Of a stretch of DNA of 64,000 nucleotides, positions 50,710 through 60,300 are shown piece after piece (the first letter of the stretch is position 1; each line of letters starts with the position of its first letter). The position numbers and the translations under genes are program-made. The stretch comes from Diacronema lutheri (taxonomy: Eukaryota > Haptophyta > Pavlovophyceae > Pavlovales > Pavlovaceae): the NCBI GenBank assembly GCA_019448385.1, contig JAGTXO010000058.1, positions 62,001 to 126,000 on the forward strand, in the 5' to 3' direction. The notes under the pieces are model-generated. The model saw only the letters and a list, made by a program, of their open reading frames with translations, was not told where the DNA came from and ran no database searches.

Positions 50710-51858
50710 TCACGCGGCGGTCGACGTGTCGCACGGCGGGAGCTCGGCCATCGCCATGGCTGCCGCGTGCGCATGCGAGTGGATTTGAAAAACGAGCGGC
50801 GGGAAGGGCTCGTTCGGCTGGTCGTGCCGAGGCGCGCGGCATGGCCGGCGCGCGGAACACGGTCTGCGCAGCGTGTTGGCGCCGCCGTTCTTTGCCTTGT
50901 CCTTGCAAAACTTGCACGCGTTGCAATCATCCGCTCTGCACGTCGCGCATTGCCCGCATCGCCGCTTGCCGCGTCGGCCGCCCACGCCGGCGCCCCCGGA
51001 TCCCTGGCCGTACGCGCGGCCCCCGCCATCGTCGTACTCCCAGTCGCCGCCGTCGGCCGAGTCGGCGCCGCCGCCCGCCGCGGCGAGGTCGTCCGAGCCG
51101 TACGCCTCGCCGTCCGCCGCACCCTCGCGCGCGTGCACGGCGTCGGCGCGTGCGCGCGCGCCGGCGCCGCCGTCGTCGATGCACGCGAGGAGCTCGTGGA
51201 GCTCAAGCTCCTCCTCCTCGCCGTCGAGGAGCGAGCCGGCGCAGAAGCGCGCGAGCCAGAGCGGCTGCGGCCTGCCGAGCGCGTCTTCAAAGTCCGATTC
51301 GGCGGCGGGTAGGAACCCGATAACTCGGGCGCGCGCGACGCCGGCGAGCGCCGCGCCGTCGTACACGCACCGCGCGATGTAACGGCCGAGGTGCTCGTTG
51401 CCGTGGGTGTGCCAGTCCATCTTGGCCGCGCCCATCCCCGGGCTCGATGGCGTCAGGTCGCCGCCCGACGAGTGCACGCGCGCGGCGGCGAGGCTCGCGG
51501 CTCGGAGGAGCGCCTCATGCTTTGCGTGCTGCGCGCCGTGGAAGTCGGCGGCGGCGAGGTCGAAGCGCGGCGGGGCGGAGGAGGAGAGCGGGACGGGGCG
51601 GCGCGCGCTCACGCCGCCGGGCGGAAGCTTGAATAGCCGTCCGCCGGCGCGCAGCGACTGCGGCGAGCCGGCCATGCCCGGCAAGGCGCTCGGCGCGCCC
51701 GCGCCCGCCCAGCTGCATGCCTGCGCGCCGACGGCGGGGCTAGCGGGCAGCGAGGTCGCGCGCGCGCCCTCGTCGAGAAGTCGGCGCCTCCGCACCGACT
51801 CGCGCTGCTCGCTCCGCTCGCCCTCGCTCTCCGCGTCGCTCCCGCTCTGCGGCGTCAT
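50710..51858 (-). CDS. CXXC zinc-finger (CpG-binding) chromatin protein
   Basis: 382 residues from the Met at 51858. The C-terminal region has a CXXC zinc finger: RRGKRRCGQCATCRADDCNA, CKFCKDKAKNGGANTLRRPC, then CRAPRH, matching CGxCxxC...CxxCxxC...C and a KNGG in place of KFGG. CXXC domains bind non-methylated CpG. In the middle, DWHTHGNEHLGRYIARCVYD and VIGFLPAAESDFEDALGRPQ plus an acidic LLDGEEEELELHELL look like a conserved module found next to chromatin domains in algae (my recollection, unverified). The N-terminus is Ser/Arg-rich. Upstream open sequence to 52317 is not protein-like. In a genome this CpG-rich, what such a finger discriminates is unclear. Nuclear. Confidence 0.8.
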   Translation of the reverse strand: MTPQSGSDAESEGERSEQRESVRRRRLLDEGARATSLPASPAVGAQACSWAGAGAPSALPGMAGSPQSLRAGGRLFKLPPGGVSARRPVPLSSSAPPRFDLAAADFHGAQHAKHEALLRAASLAAARVHSSGGDLTPSSPGMGAAKMDWHTHGNEHLGRYIARCVYDGAALAGVARARVIGFLPAAESDFEDALGRPQPLWLARFCAGSLLDGEEEELELHELLACIDDGGAGARARADAVHAREGAADGEAYGSDDLAAAGGGADSADGGDWEYDDGGGRAYGQGSGGAGVGGRRGKRRCGQCATCRADDCNACKFCKDKAKNGGANTLRRPCSARRPCRAPRHDQPNEPFPPLVFQIHSHAHAAAMAMAELPPCDTSTAA

Positions 51859-52375
51859 GCGGCGCGCCCGTGCCCACCGCGGGAGGACCTTCGGTGGCGC
51901 TTTCGGTCGGGCGAAGTTGAACTCGGGCCACCTGAAACGGCCATGCGATTTGTTTAAAAAGCGGGCAAGTTCGGGCTTCGGATCGGACGCGCGGGGACGA
52001 GAGAGGAAGAGCGGAGATTGCCCATGGACCCAAGCGGGAAAGTTTGCGCGTGCGTTCTCGTCGATCAACCGCAGCTGCAGGCTCACGCCCAGCCAGGGCA
52101 CGTGCCAACAACGACCTGTCGTGGAAGTGAGCTGGCAGTCGCTGCGATGCGCGCGTCGATCGCGAAGGCCGCGACGAGGGTGCCGGCCGGGACGATGGCG
52201 CCACCCTCTCTCGCAGCGCCGAAAAGTGGCGAGGCGCACGCCGCAGCCCGCAACGGGGCGGGGCAGGTGATGGGTCTGGCGGTTGGAGTGACGGAAGTTC
52301 GCCGTCAATAAACACAATATTAATTAAAAAATCACAAAGCGGGCCCAAAGAATCCAAGCGGCCAGGCGGACGACG
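51859..52375. promoter_or_regulatory. Divergent intergenic, CXXC gene / SWEET
   Basis: About 515 bp between divergent starts. An unusually AT-rich stretch at 52305-52340 (CAATAAACACAATATTAAT then TTAAAAAATCACAAAG) lies 35-70 bp before the SWEET start and is the best core-promoter candidate. It includes CAATATTAAT (52315-52324), shared with the HU start region. Another AT patch is TTTGTTTAAAAAGCGGGC near 51949. Confidence 0.45.
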
Positions 52376-53371
52376 ATGCCGGAATGGGGCGCGGCGCTGC
52401 CAAATGCGGCCCCGATGCTCGGCCTGATGCTGTCGCAGCTGCTCTTCCTCGCGCCGCGCGACGACGTGCGTGCCGCCTCGCTCCGCGGCTCTCTCGGCGC
52501 GCTCAACCCGTGGCCGTACGCGCTGCTCGTTCTCAACTGCTCGGGTTATATAGTCTACGGCATCGACATTGCCGACCCGTACGTGTGCGCGACCAACCTG
52601 CCTGGCGTGCTGCTCGGGCTGTGGTACACGATGCGCCTCGCGCCTCTCATTTCATCTAAGGCCGAGCGCGCCAAGGTCGAGACCGTCGCGCTCGGCTCGC
52701 TCGGCGCGTGGGGATGTATCGGGCTCGCGCGCGCGCTCGCGCTGCCCGACGCGGCGTGGCCGACGATGGCGTTTGCGTGGGGCACGGTGGGCGGGATGCT
52801 GCTCTTCTTTGGCAGCCCGCTCGCCTCGCTCGCTACCGTTCTGGAGCGCGCCGACGCGTCTGCCATCCACCCGACGCTCGCGGCGCTGTCGTTGTGCAAC
52901 TGCGTCTCGTGGACGGCGTACGGCGCGCTCGGGCTGCGCGACCCGTTCATCGCGCTGCCCAACGCGGCGGGCGCGACGCTCGCCATCGTCCAGCTCGGAC
53001 TGCGCGCCTACTTCGCGCCGCCGCCCGGCGCGGGCGCGGGCGCGGGCGGCGGTGACGGCGCGCACACGGGCTGCGGCGACGGGGGTGGTGGCGGCGACGG
53101 CGGCGCGCTGCTCGAGAAGGGGCGGGGCGTGGTGACGGGCAGCGCGTCGACGGCGACTGTCGCCTCTTCGTCGTGCGCCACTTCGTCCATCCACTCCAAC
53201 GTCGCGCACCTGCCGCGCTCCGACGCGGGCCGCGCACGCCGCGCGGCGGAGCCGCGCGCGCGCCGCGGGTGGCGCGCGTGGGGCTGGTCGTCGGCTGCGG
53301 CGCCCGCGACGGTACCCGAGGCGGTGGGCGGCGCGCCGGGCCCGCCGCGAACGGCCACCGAGCTGCTGTGA
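52376..53371 (+). CDS. SWEET: SWEET / MtN3 sugar transporter
   Basis: 331 residues, intronless, about seven TM segments. Two MtN3 repeats: LNPWPYALLVLNCSGYIVYG with ATNLPGVLLGLWYTMRLAPL, and PLASLATVLERADASAIHPT with LSLCNCVSWTAYGALGLRDP and FIALPNAAGATLAIVQLGLR. The tandem N-C-x-x-(W/G) and P-N-x-x-G patterns are the sugar-pathway residues of the family, which moves mono- or disaccharides down gradients across plasma or organelle membranes. The cytosolic C-terminal 110 residues are Gly/Ala/Arg-rich and Ser-rich, longer than usual. No targeting peptide is obvious. The start has the AT-rich promoter candidate just upstream. Confidence 0.92.
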   Translation: MPEWGAALPNAAPMLGLMLSQLLFLAPRDDVRAASLRGSLGALNPWPYALLVLNCSGYIVYGIDIADPYVCATNLPGVLLGLWYTMRLAPLISSKAERAKVETVALGSLGAWGCIGLARALALPDAAWPTMAFAWGTVGGMLLFFGSPLASLATVLERADASAIHPTLAALSLCNCVSWTAYGALGLRDPFIALPNAAGATLAIVQLGLRAYFAPPPGAGAGAGGGDGAHTGCGDGGGGGDGGALLEKGRGVVTGSASTATVASSSCATSSIHSNVAHLPRSDAGRARRAAEPRARRGWRAWGWSSAAAPATVPEAVGGAPGPPRTATELL

Positions 53372-53724
53372 GCTGGCGCTCTACATGTCGGCCTGGCCAG
53401 GGGGCGGCCCAGCGTCACGCCGGGCCAGGCCTGGCCAGGGGGCGGCCCGGTCACGCCGGGCCAGGCTGCGCTCGCGGCCTTTTGCAGCCGCGCGGCGCTA
53501 CTCCAGTGCTCGTGCGGCATCAACCTGTACACCACCGCCCATTTTCAGCTCTCCAGCCGTCATAGCTCGCGTGTCGCGCTGTGACTCCCGCAGTCCCAGT
53601 GGCCGCGGCCACTCAGTCATCAGTCCGCCTCAGCCCTGACTGCGAGCATGCTGACTGCGAGCATGCGACGAAACATCGCAAACGACGTTTGCGAGGGCCG
53701 CCTGCTGCGCGGTTCGTGCGAAGG
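53372..53724. other. Intergenic with two ~38-bp repeats
   Basis: About 350 bp between SWEET stop and ArgC start. Two copies of CTGGCCAGGGGGCGGCCC plus GTCACGCCGGGCCAGG at 53393-53467, and a doubled GACTGCGAGCATGC at 53639-53665. It must hold the SWEET 3' UTR and ArgC promoter. Confidence 0.5.
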
Positions 53725-56700
53725 ATGGCGAGTCGGCTGCTGTTTTGCGCGGCAGCCCTCGCCCTCGCGTCGGGCGCGGGCGCGGCGGCGACGGGCGCGC
53801 GCGCGAGCGGCGCGCCGCTCGTTCGTGGCGTGGCGCGCCGTCTCGCGGCGCGCATGGCCGCGCCCGGCGCCGCGGGCAAGACGGTCCGCGTCGGCGTCGT
53901 CGGCGCGTCGGGCTACACGGGCGCCGAGCTCGTCCGCCTCCTCCTCTCGCACCCGCAGGCGGAGATTGCGTTCCTCTCGGCCGAGCGCTCGGCGGGCAAG
54001 CCGTATGCCGAGGTCTATCCCCAGTTCGCCCACGTCAAGGCTCTGCCCAACCTCGTGAAGCTCGAGGACGCGAGCTACGACGGCGTCGACGTCGTCTTCG
54101 CCTGCCTGCCGCACGTGCGTGCGCGCGCGCCGCGCGCCCGCGCCCACACTCGAGATCGCGAGCGTGTGCGCGCACCCGTGCGCGCGGTCCGGCCGCTCCG
54201 GGCGAGCGCGGCGCTCCGCCGCGAGCGCACGCCTCGCCGGCGCGCGCCGCGCCGCGTCGCGCGGCGTGCGCGGCTCGTGCGCCGCGCGGCGACGGCCGTG
54301 CGCCCGCCTCCAAGCACACTGTCCCTCCGCCGCCGCCACCGCCACCGCCACCGCCACCACCACCGCGCCTCCGCAGGCCATGTCACACAAGCTCGTCGCG
54401 TCCGTGCCTGCACGCTGCAAGGTGGTCGATTTGAGCGCTGACTTCCGACTGGCGGACATTCCCACTTACGAGAAATGGTCCGTCGCGTGGGAGTCGGGGG
54501 AGGGTGGGGCGGGTGGGCGGGCAGATGGGTGGGTGGGTGAGGGCGGGGGGGGGGGGGGTGGCTTGGTTACGGCCCGTGCATGTTACGCCGCGCGGGGGTG
54601 ACGCCCTCCGCCTCAATCGCGATGTTCGCTCCGTCATGCCCGTCACGCCCGCGCGCTCGCCCATCGGGCCGTGCACCCCCCCCCCCCCCCCCCTGACCTC
54701 CCCCACTTTTTATTTATTTTTATTTTTAAAAAAAACCCGCAGGTACAATGTGCCGCATGGCGCCCCTGAGCTGCAGCCCGAGGCGGTCTATGGCCTCTGC
54801 GAGCTGAACCGCGCAAAGGTGCGCCCAACGCTCCGTACGCTCGCAGCGGCGGAATTTGCACGCGCCGCGCGTCGCGTGCGCTCGTGCCGCGAAACGGCTG
54901 CCCCCCCCCCCCCCCCCCCCTTCCCTGCCCCCCCCCCCTGGCCCCCCCCCCCCCCCCCCCCCCCCCTTCCCTGCCCCCCCCCTCCCCCCCCCCTCTGCCC
55001 CCCCCCCCCCCCCCCCCTCCCCCCCCCCCCCCCCCCCCTTCCCCCGCGGCAGCTCTTGGCCGCGCAATCGCGCTCACGCGAGCGCGCGCGCACGCCACCG
55101 CGCGCGGCGCCGCGGCGGGCCCAGGTGGCGACCGCGCGCATCGTGGCCAACCCGGGCTGCTACCCAACGGCCGCGCAGCTTCCACTCGCGCCGTTACTTT
55201 CGCAGCGCCTCATTTTAAAGGAGGGGATCATTATCGACGCCAAGTCAGGCGCGACCGGCGCGGGCCGCGCGCCCAAGGAGGGGACCCTCTTCTGCGAGGT
55301 GGCGGACGGGCTCGCGCCGTACGGCATTGCCAGCCACCGGTACCACCGCGCCGCCACCTCGCCACCGCCGCGCCGCCGCCGCGCCGCGCGCTGCGCGGAC
55401 CTGCCGCGCCGCGCGCACGGCCAAGCGCGCGTCCGAGCTGGAGTTTTCATTTCATGGAGTTTTCACGTTCATGCATGTTTGAAAACCACATGGATGAACG
55501 CGTCAAGTCTCCAGGATGGCAGCCGCGCGCGCTGCGGCAATCCTGCCACCCGTCCAGCTCGGACGCCCGGCTCAGAGCGCCTGCCGCCCGTCCCCCTCCG
55601 CGCACACGTACCCGCGCCGCAGCCACCTGCCTGAGATCGAGCAAGGCTTGAGTCTGGCGGCTGGCGAGCCCGTCATGTGCACCTTCACGCCGCACTTGAT
55701 GCCCATGTCGGTGAGCGCCGCATGCTGTCTCCATCTGCTTGCATTTTGATCTACCACTCGCCACACCCAATCCAACTGACCCGCCCACCCTATCTGCTTG
55801 CACTTTGATCTGCCAATCGCCACACCCAATCCAACTGACCCGCCCACCCTATCTGCTTGCGCTTTGATCTGCCAAGCGCCACACCCAATCCAACTGACCC
55901 GCCCACCCTATCTGCTTGCACTTTGATCTGCCAATCGCCACACCCAATCCAACTGACCCGCCCACCCTATCTGCTTGCGCTTTGATCTGCCAAGCGCCAC
56001 ACCCAATCCAACTGACCCGCCCACCCTATCTGCTTGCACTTTGATCTGCCAATCGCCACACCCAATCCAACTGACCCGCCCACCCACGTACCCAACTCAA
56101 GGCGCAGTCTACGGGCGTAGCCCCCCTTCCCCCCCCCCCCCCCCCCCCCCCCTCCCCTCCCCTCCTTCTCACCCCCTCCGCCTCGGCGCTGCGCCTAGCG
56201 GCGCTGCGTGGAGTCTGGGCGCATGCGCGGTGTGTGCGGCGCTTTTGCTGCGCGCGCCGTCCGCACCGCGGCCCGCCCGCTCGTGCGTCCCCTACGCCTT
56301 AACGTCCGCTCACCCCCCCCCCCCCCCCCCCCCCCGCCATCACGCCCCCCCCCCCCCCCCCCCCCCGGCCATCACGCCGCCCCCCCGCGCCCCGCGCCGC
56401 CCCCCCGCGCCCCGCTCGAGCCCAGCGCGGGATTGAAGAGACGATCTACGTGCGCACCGCGCCCGGCGTGCGCGCGGCGCAGCTCAAGGCGGCGCTGCAG
56501 GCGCAGTACGCAAACGACGAGTTCGTGGCGATCCTCGATGGCGGCGCGGTGCCGGCGACGCGGCACGTGCGCGGCTCCAACCTGTGCACGATCAACGTGT
56601 TTGACGATCGTATTGATGGGCAAGCAATTATTATTTCGTGCATTGATAATCTGGTCAAGGGCGCGTCGGGCCAGGCGATCCAGAACATGAACATCGCGTG

Positions 56701-56749
56701 CGGGCTGCCCGAGCACCTCGGGCTGCGCGGCGCGCCCGTCTTCCCGTGA
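53725..56749 (+). CDS. argC: N-acetyl-gamma-glutamyl-phosphate reductase (ArgC)
   Basis: Six exons: 53725-54114, 54377-54477, 54743-54818, 55125-55339, 55623-55710, 56426-56749; 397 residues, every junction phase-consistent. ArgC reduces N-acetylglutamyl phosphate with NADPH in arginine synthesis. Motifs: VGVVGASGYTGAELVRLLLS (NADP site), ACLPHAMSHKLVASV, VVDLSADFRL, APELQPEAVYGLCELNRAK, ARIVANPGCYPTA with the catalytic Cys, IIDAKSGATGAGR, SHRHLPEIEQGLS with the catalytic His, FTPHLMPMSRGIEETIYV, HVRGSNLCTINV and SCIDNLVKGASGQAIQNMN. The N-terminus (RLLFCAAALALASGAGAA, then an Arg-rich linker) looks like a plastid presequence. Splicing before SRGIEET and after HR both rebuild family signatures. 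Introns carry homopolymer C-runs and a 60-bp minisatellite. Confidence 0.95.
55727..56090. repeat. 60-bp minisatellite with alternating variants, ArgC intron 5
   Basis: About six copies of a 60-bp unit including CGCCACACCCAATCCAACTG. Copies alternate between a CACTTT..CCAATC form and a CGCTTT..CCAAGC form, giving a 120-bp higher-order period. Confidence 0.95.
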
Positions 56750-57371
56750 GCGGCTGGCCGGCGGGGGTCGTCGCGGAGCCATCAGCGCGGCGCGGTCTCG
56801 TGGGCGCGCTGCCCGAGATGGACATCTTATGCTACCGTCGTCAATCGACATCTTATGCGGCGCGGCCCTTGCCTTGCCCAGACAGCACTGAATGCACTGT
56901 CGAGAGACCACGGTCCACGGGTCCGTGCGGTGTCCGCCTTGTCACGACGTCTTGTCGGACGTCCGCGTATAGATGGTCAAGCCAAATCCGATCAGGGGCA
57001 CGATCGCGCCCCGAGTGCAGCGCGGGCCGTTCGGAAGGACGTCCTTGTGAGGGAGCTCTTCGCGTTTGGCGAGCGGGGGAGCACGACGCGCAGCGTTGCT
57101 GCGGCGGCGTGCGGGCGGCGAGCAGCGGTCGGGCTGCTCGCGACGAGGCCGGAGCAGACGGCGCCGTGGCCGCCGGCGCAGGTGACGCGCGCCGACGAGC
57201 CGTAGCGAGCGTCCGTGATCCGCACGGCGGTTGGAGCGGGCCGGCTGGTGCGGCGCGCTCGGCCACGGGTGGCGGCGTGCACGGTCGTGCCGCGCGCGGC
57301 ACGCGTCGCCAGCCGCGCGCGACCTGGGCAGAGCCCGCAAAGCGTCGACCGCTGCGCGGCTCGGCCGTGCG
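56750..57371. other. Intergenic, convergent ArgC / Fanzor-like gene
   Basis: About 620 bp with no recognised gene. It contains GACATCTTATGC twice (56821-56832, 56847-56858). Being directly downstream of the Fanzor-type reading frame, it is where a guide RNA of that system would be expected, but I can see no diagnostic structure. Confidence 0.4.
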
Positions 57372-60300
57372 TCAACGCCGGCCGCGCTTCGGCCCGCGCG
57401 CGCTGCCGCCGCCGGCACTGGCGCTGGCAGCTCCGCGGGCGGGGGTGCGGGCGCGAGAGCCGCCGCCGCCACCGCCGCCGCGCCCGCCGCCGTCGTCGCC
57501 ACCGCCGTCGCCGCCGCCGCCTCCCCCGCCGTCATCGTCGTCGTCGCCGCCGCCGCCTCCGTCGCCGTCGCCGTCACCGTCGCCCTCGCCGCCGCCGCCG
57601 TCGCCGCTGCCATCGTCGTCGTCGTCGTCGTCGCCCTCGTCGTCGCCCTCGTCGTCGCCGTCGCACTCGTCGTCGCAGTCGTCGCCCTCGCCGTGCACCA
57701 TGCGCTCCTCACGCTCCCACACCTCGCCGCGCGCCCACCAGGCGAGCACGAGGGCAAAGCGCTCAGGCGTCGACGTGGTGTCGCGCCCGGCCGCGTGCGC
57801 CGCCATGTCGTGCACGTCGTAGAAGATGTTGCGCGCGGCGTTGTAGTCGCGGTGCACGGGCTTCTTGCCGCCGTTGCACGCCGGGCAGATGACGAGCGCG
57901 TGCACCGTGCGCGTGCCGCCCTTTGCCACGGGCAGGCGCGGGTTCTGCGCGAGCTCCGCGCCGCAGCGCTGCAGCCTGCCGCCCTTGGCGAGCCGCGGCA
58001 TCGAGCAGTGCATCGACGTGTACGGCTCGGGCACGAAGACGGCCGCGACGCCGCGCCGCCGCAGCTCGCGCAGCAGCCCCACCTGGAAGGCGGGCGGCGC
58101 GCCCTTGGGCTGCGCGCCCTTGTGGTCGCGCAGCCACTTGCCCACGCACACGAGCAGCCGGTCGCGCGTCACGCCGTCGACACAGTGCGCCGCGATGAGC
58201 GCCTCGGCGACGCGCGCCGCGTTGGACCGCCCGCCGCTGTCGCGCCGCCAGCGCTCCTTCCGGCGCGCCGGCGCGTCGTACACGTGCTCGGCGGCGCGCT
58301 CGCGCACCCGCGCGCTCTCGCGGTGGAAGGCGTGGAACTCGCCCTCGCCGAGCACCTTGGCGCTGTGCGCCTCGCCAAGCCGCGCCTCGTCCGCCTCCAC
58401 GCTGAACTCCTCGCCGCGCCCGTCCTTGCGCACGCGCCGCCGCGCCGCGTTGGTCTTGGCCGTCTCGCGCGCAAAGCCCGCGGCGCGCGCGCGCGCGCGC
58501 TGCGTGAACTGCCGCCAGACGGCCGCCCGCCCGACGTGCGCAGAGTAGGTGGTGATGTTGCCCATGTTCGGGTCGGCCGCGACGACGACCGCCGCCTCGA
58601 CGTCGATCGCCCGCCGCAGCTCGGAGCCGAGCGCGACGGCGATGCGCCCGTCCGGCCGGCGCCAGCGGTGCAGGACGCCCGAGCCGCCGGCCGGCGCCTG
58701 CGCCTTCGGCACGAGGACGGTCCGACGGCGTGCACGGCGACGCCATCTGTCACCACCGACTTGACGGGCTGCCGGCCCGGGAGCGGCACGCGCGGCAGCG
58801 GCGCGAGGCCAACCCACGAGCGCCGCGCGTGCCACGGCAGATCGGCCGGCGGCCGCTCGCGCCCGGCGTAGTCGAAGACGCGGTTGGAGATGTCGAAGCG
58901 CGTCGCAAAGACCGCGTACCTGACGCGCACGTCCGACATCGGCGGGGTGTTGCCGTTTGTGCCTGTCCACTTGATCGGCTCGCCATCGTGGTCGCGCAGG
59001 TCCAGCGCCTTGAGCCGCGCGCGCAGCTCCTTGCGCTCGTCATCCGAAAGCGTCACCCAGATGGCGCTCGCGGCGAGGCGCACGTTGCGCGGCACCTGCG
59101 CGCAGCGCGCGGCGCGCGAGCGCGCGGGCGCGTGACCAACCTGGCCGCGGGGCGGCGCGCACGGCGGCGGCGCGCGCGCTTGGGCGCTCGGCGGCGGCAG
59201 CGGCAGCCACGCCTCGCGCGCACATTGTGCGTGCGCAGCGGCGCCACATTGTACCGCGGCGGCCGTCCGGTCAGCTGCGTGTGGATGTGCGCGAGCCGGC
59301 AGAGCAGCGCCTGCCCCTCGGCCACGTGCTGCAGGGTGCGGATCTGCACGAGGAAGTAGCGCGTCGTGTGCCGGTCGTAGTTCCACCTTTTCGTGGGCGT
59401 GCACTTGTAGTCGATCTTGTGGAGGACCATGTCGGGCAGGTGGCGGTCGAGCGCGGCGGGGCAGCCGACGCGCGCGCCCTCCACGTCGCCGCGCAGCAGC
59501 CGCTCGCACAGCTCGCGCACGCGCGCGTTTCGCTGCATCTCGGGCAGCGCGACGAGCGCCTCGTCGCGCTCGACTGCCGCGCGGACGACGTCGCGGAGCA
59601 GCCCGTTCACGACGCGCGATGGATGCATCAGGCACGCGGTGGACACCTGCGTCGCCTCCGCCTCGAGGATCTCCGTGAGGCCCACCGCGCAGACGGGCTG
59701 GACGCCCTCGGCCATCTCGCCGACGGCGCGCGCCGTCGCCGCCTTGGTCTGCGCGGCGGCTTGCTCGGCGGGCTTGCCTCGGGGCGCTGCACCGTACGTG
59801 CTCTCGTCCTTGTGCCAGCCGATGGCCGAGAAGATCGCACGGACGGTTCCCTTGTCCATCGTGGTCGACGTGTGCACGCTGGTCGACGGGCCGCCCGACG
59901 CCGCGCCGACGGCCTGCGCGCTCGCCACCGCAGCCTCGTCGCGCACCACCTTGTTGATGACGCGGTACGCCTGTGTCGTGAGCCTGTGCACGGCCGCCGC
60001 GATGCGCCGCAGCTCCTTCCGCGCACCGGGCTGCGCCGTCACCGCCTGCGGCCCCGCGTTGAGCGTCGAGCGCTTGACCACGAAGCCCGGGAGCACGCTG
60101 ACGCGCGTGCGCGCCGTCGCGCCGCCGGCGGCGCGCGCGCTCGGCGCAGCGGGCTCGTCCACGCGCGCGCGCTCGACGCCGCGCGCGCGGGGAACGCTCG
60201 GCGCGCGCGCGCCCGCGGCGTCGCGCGCGCTCGCGGCGGCACCCGCCGCGGCGCGCTTGCCCGCGGCGCCCGACTCGCCGTGCGCGCGAAGCGGCGCCGA

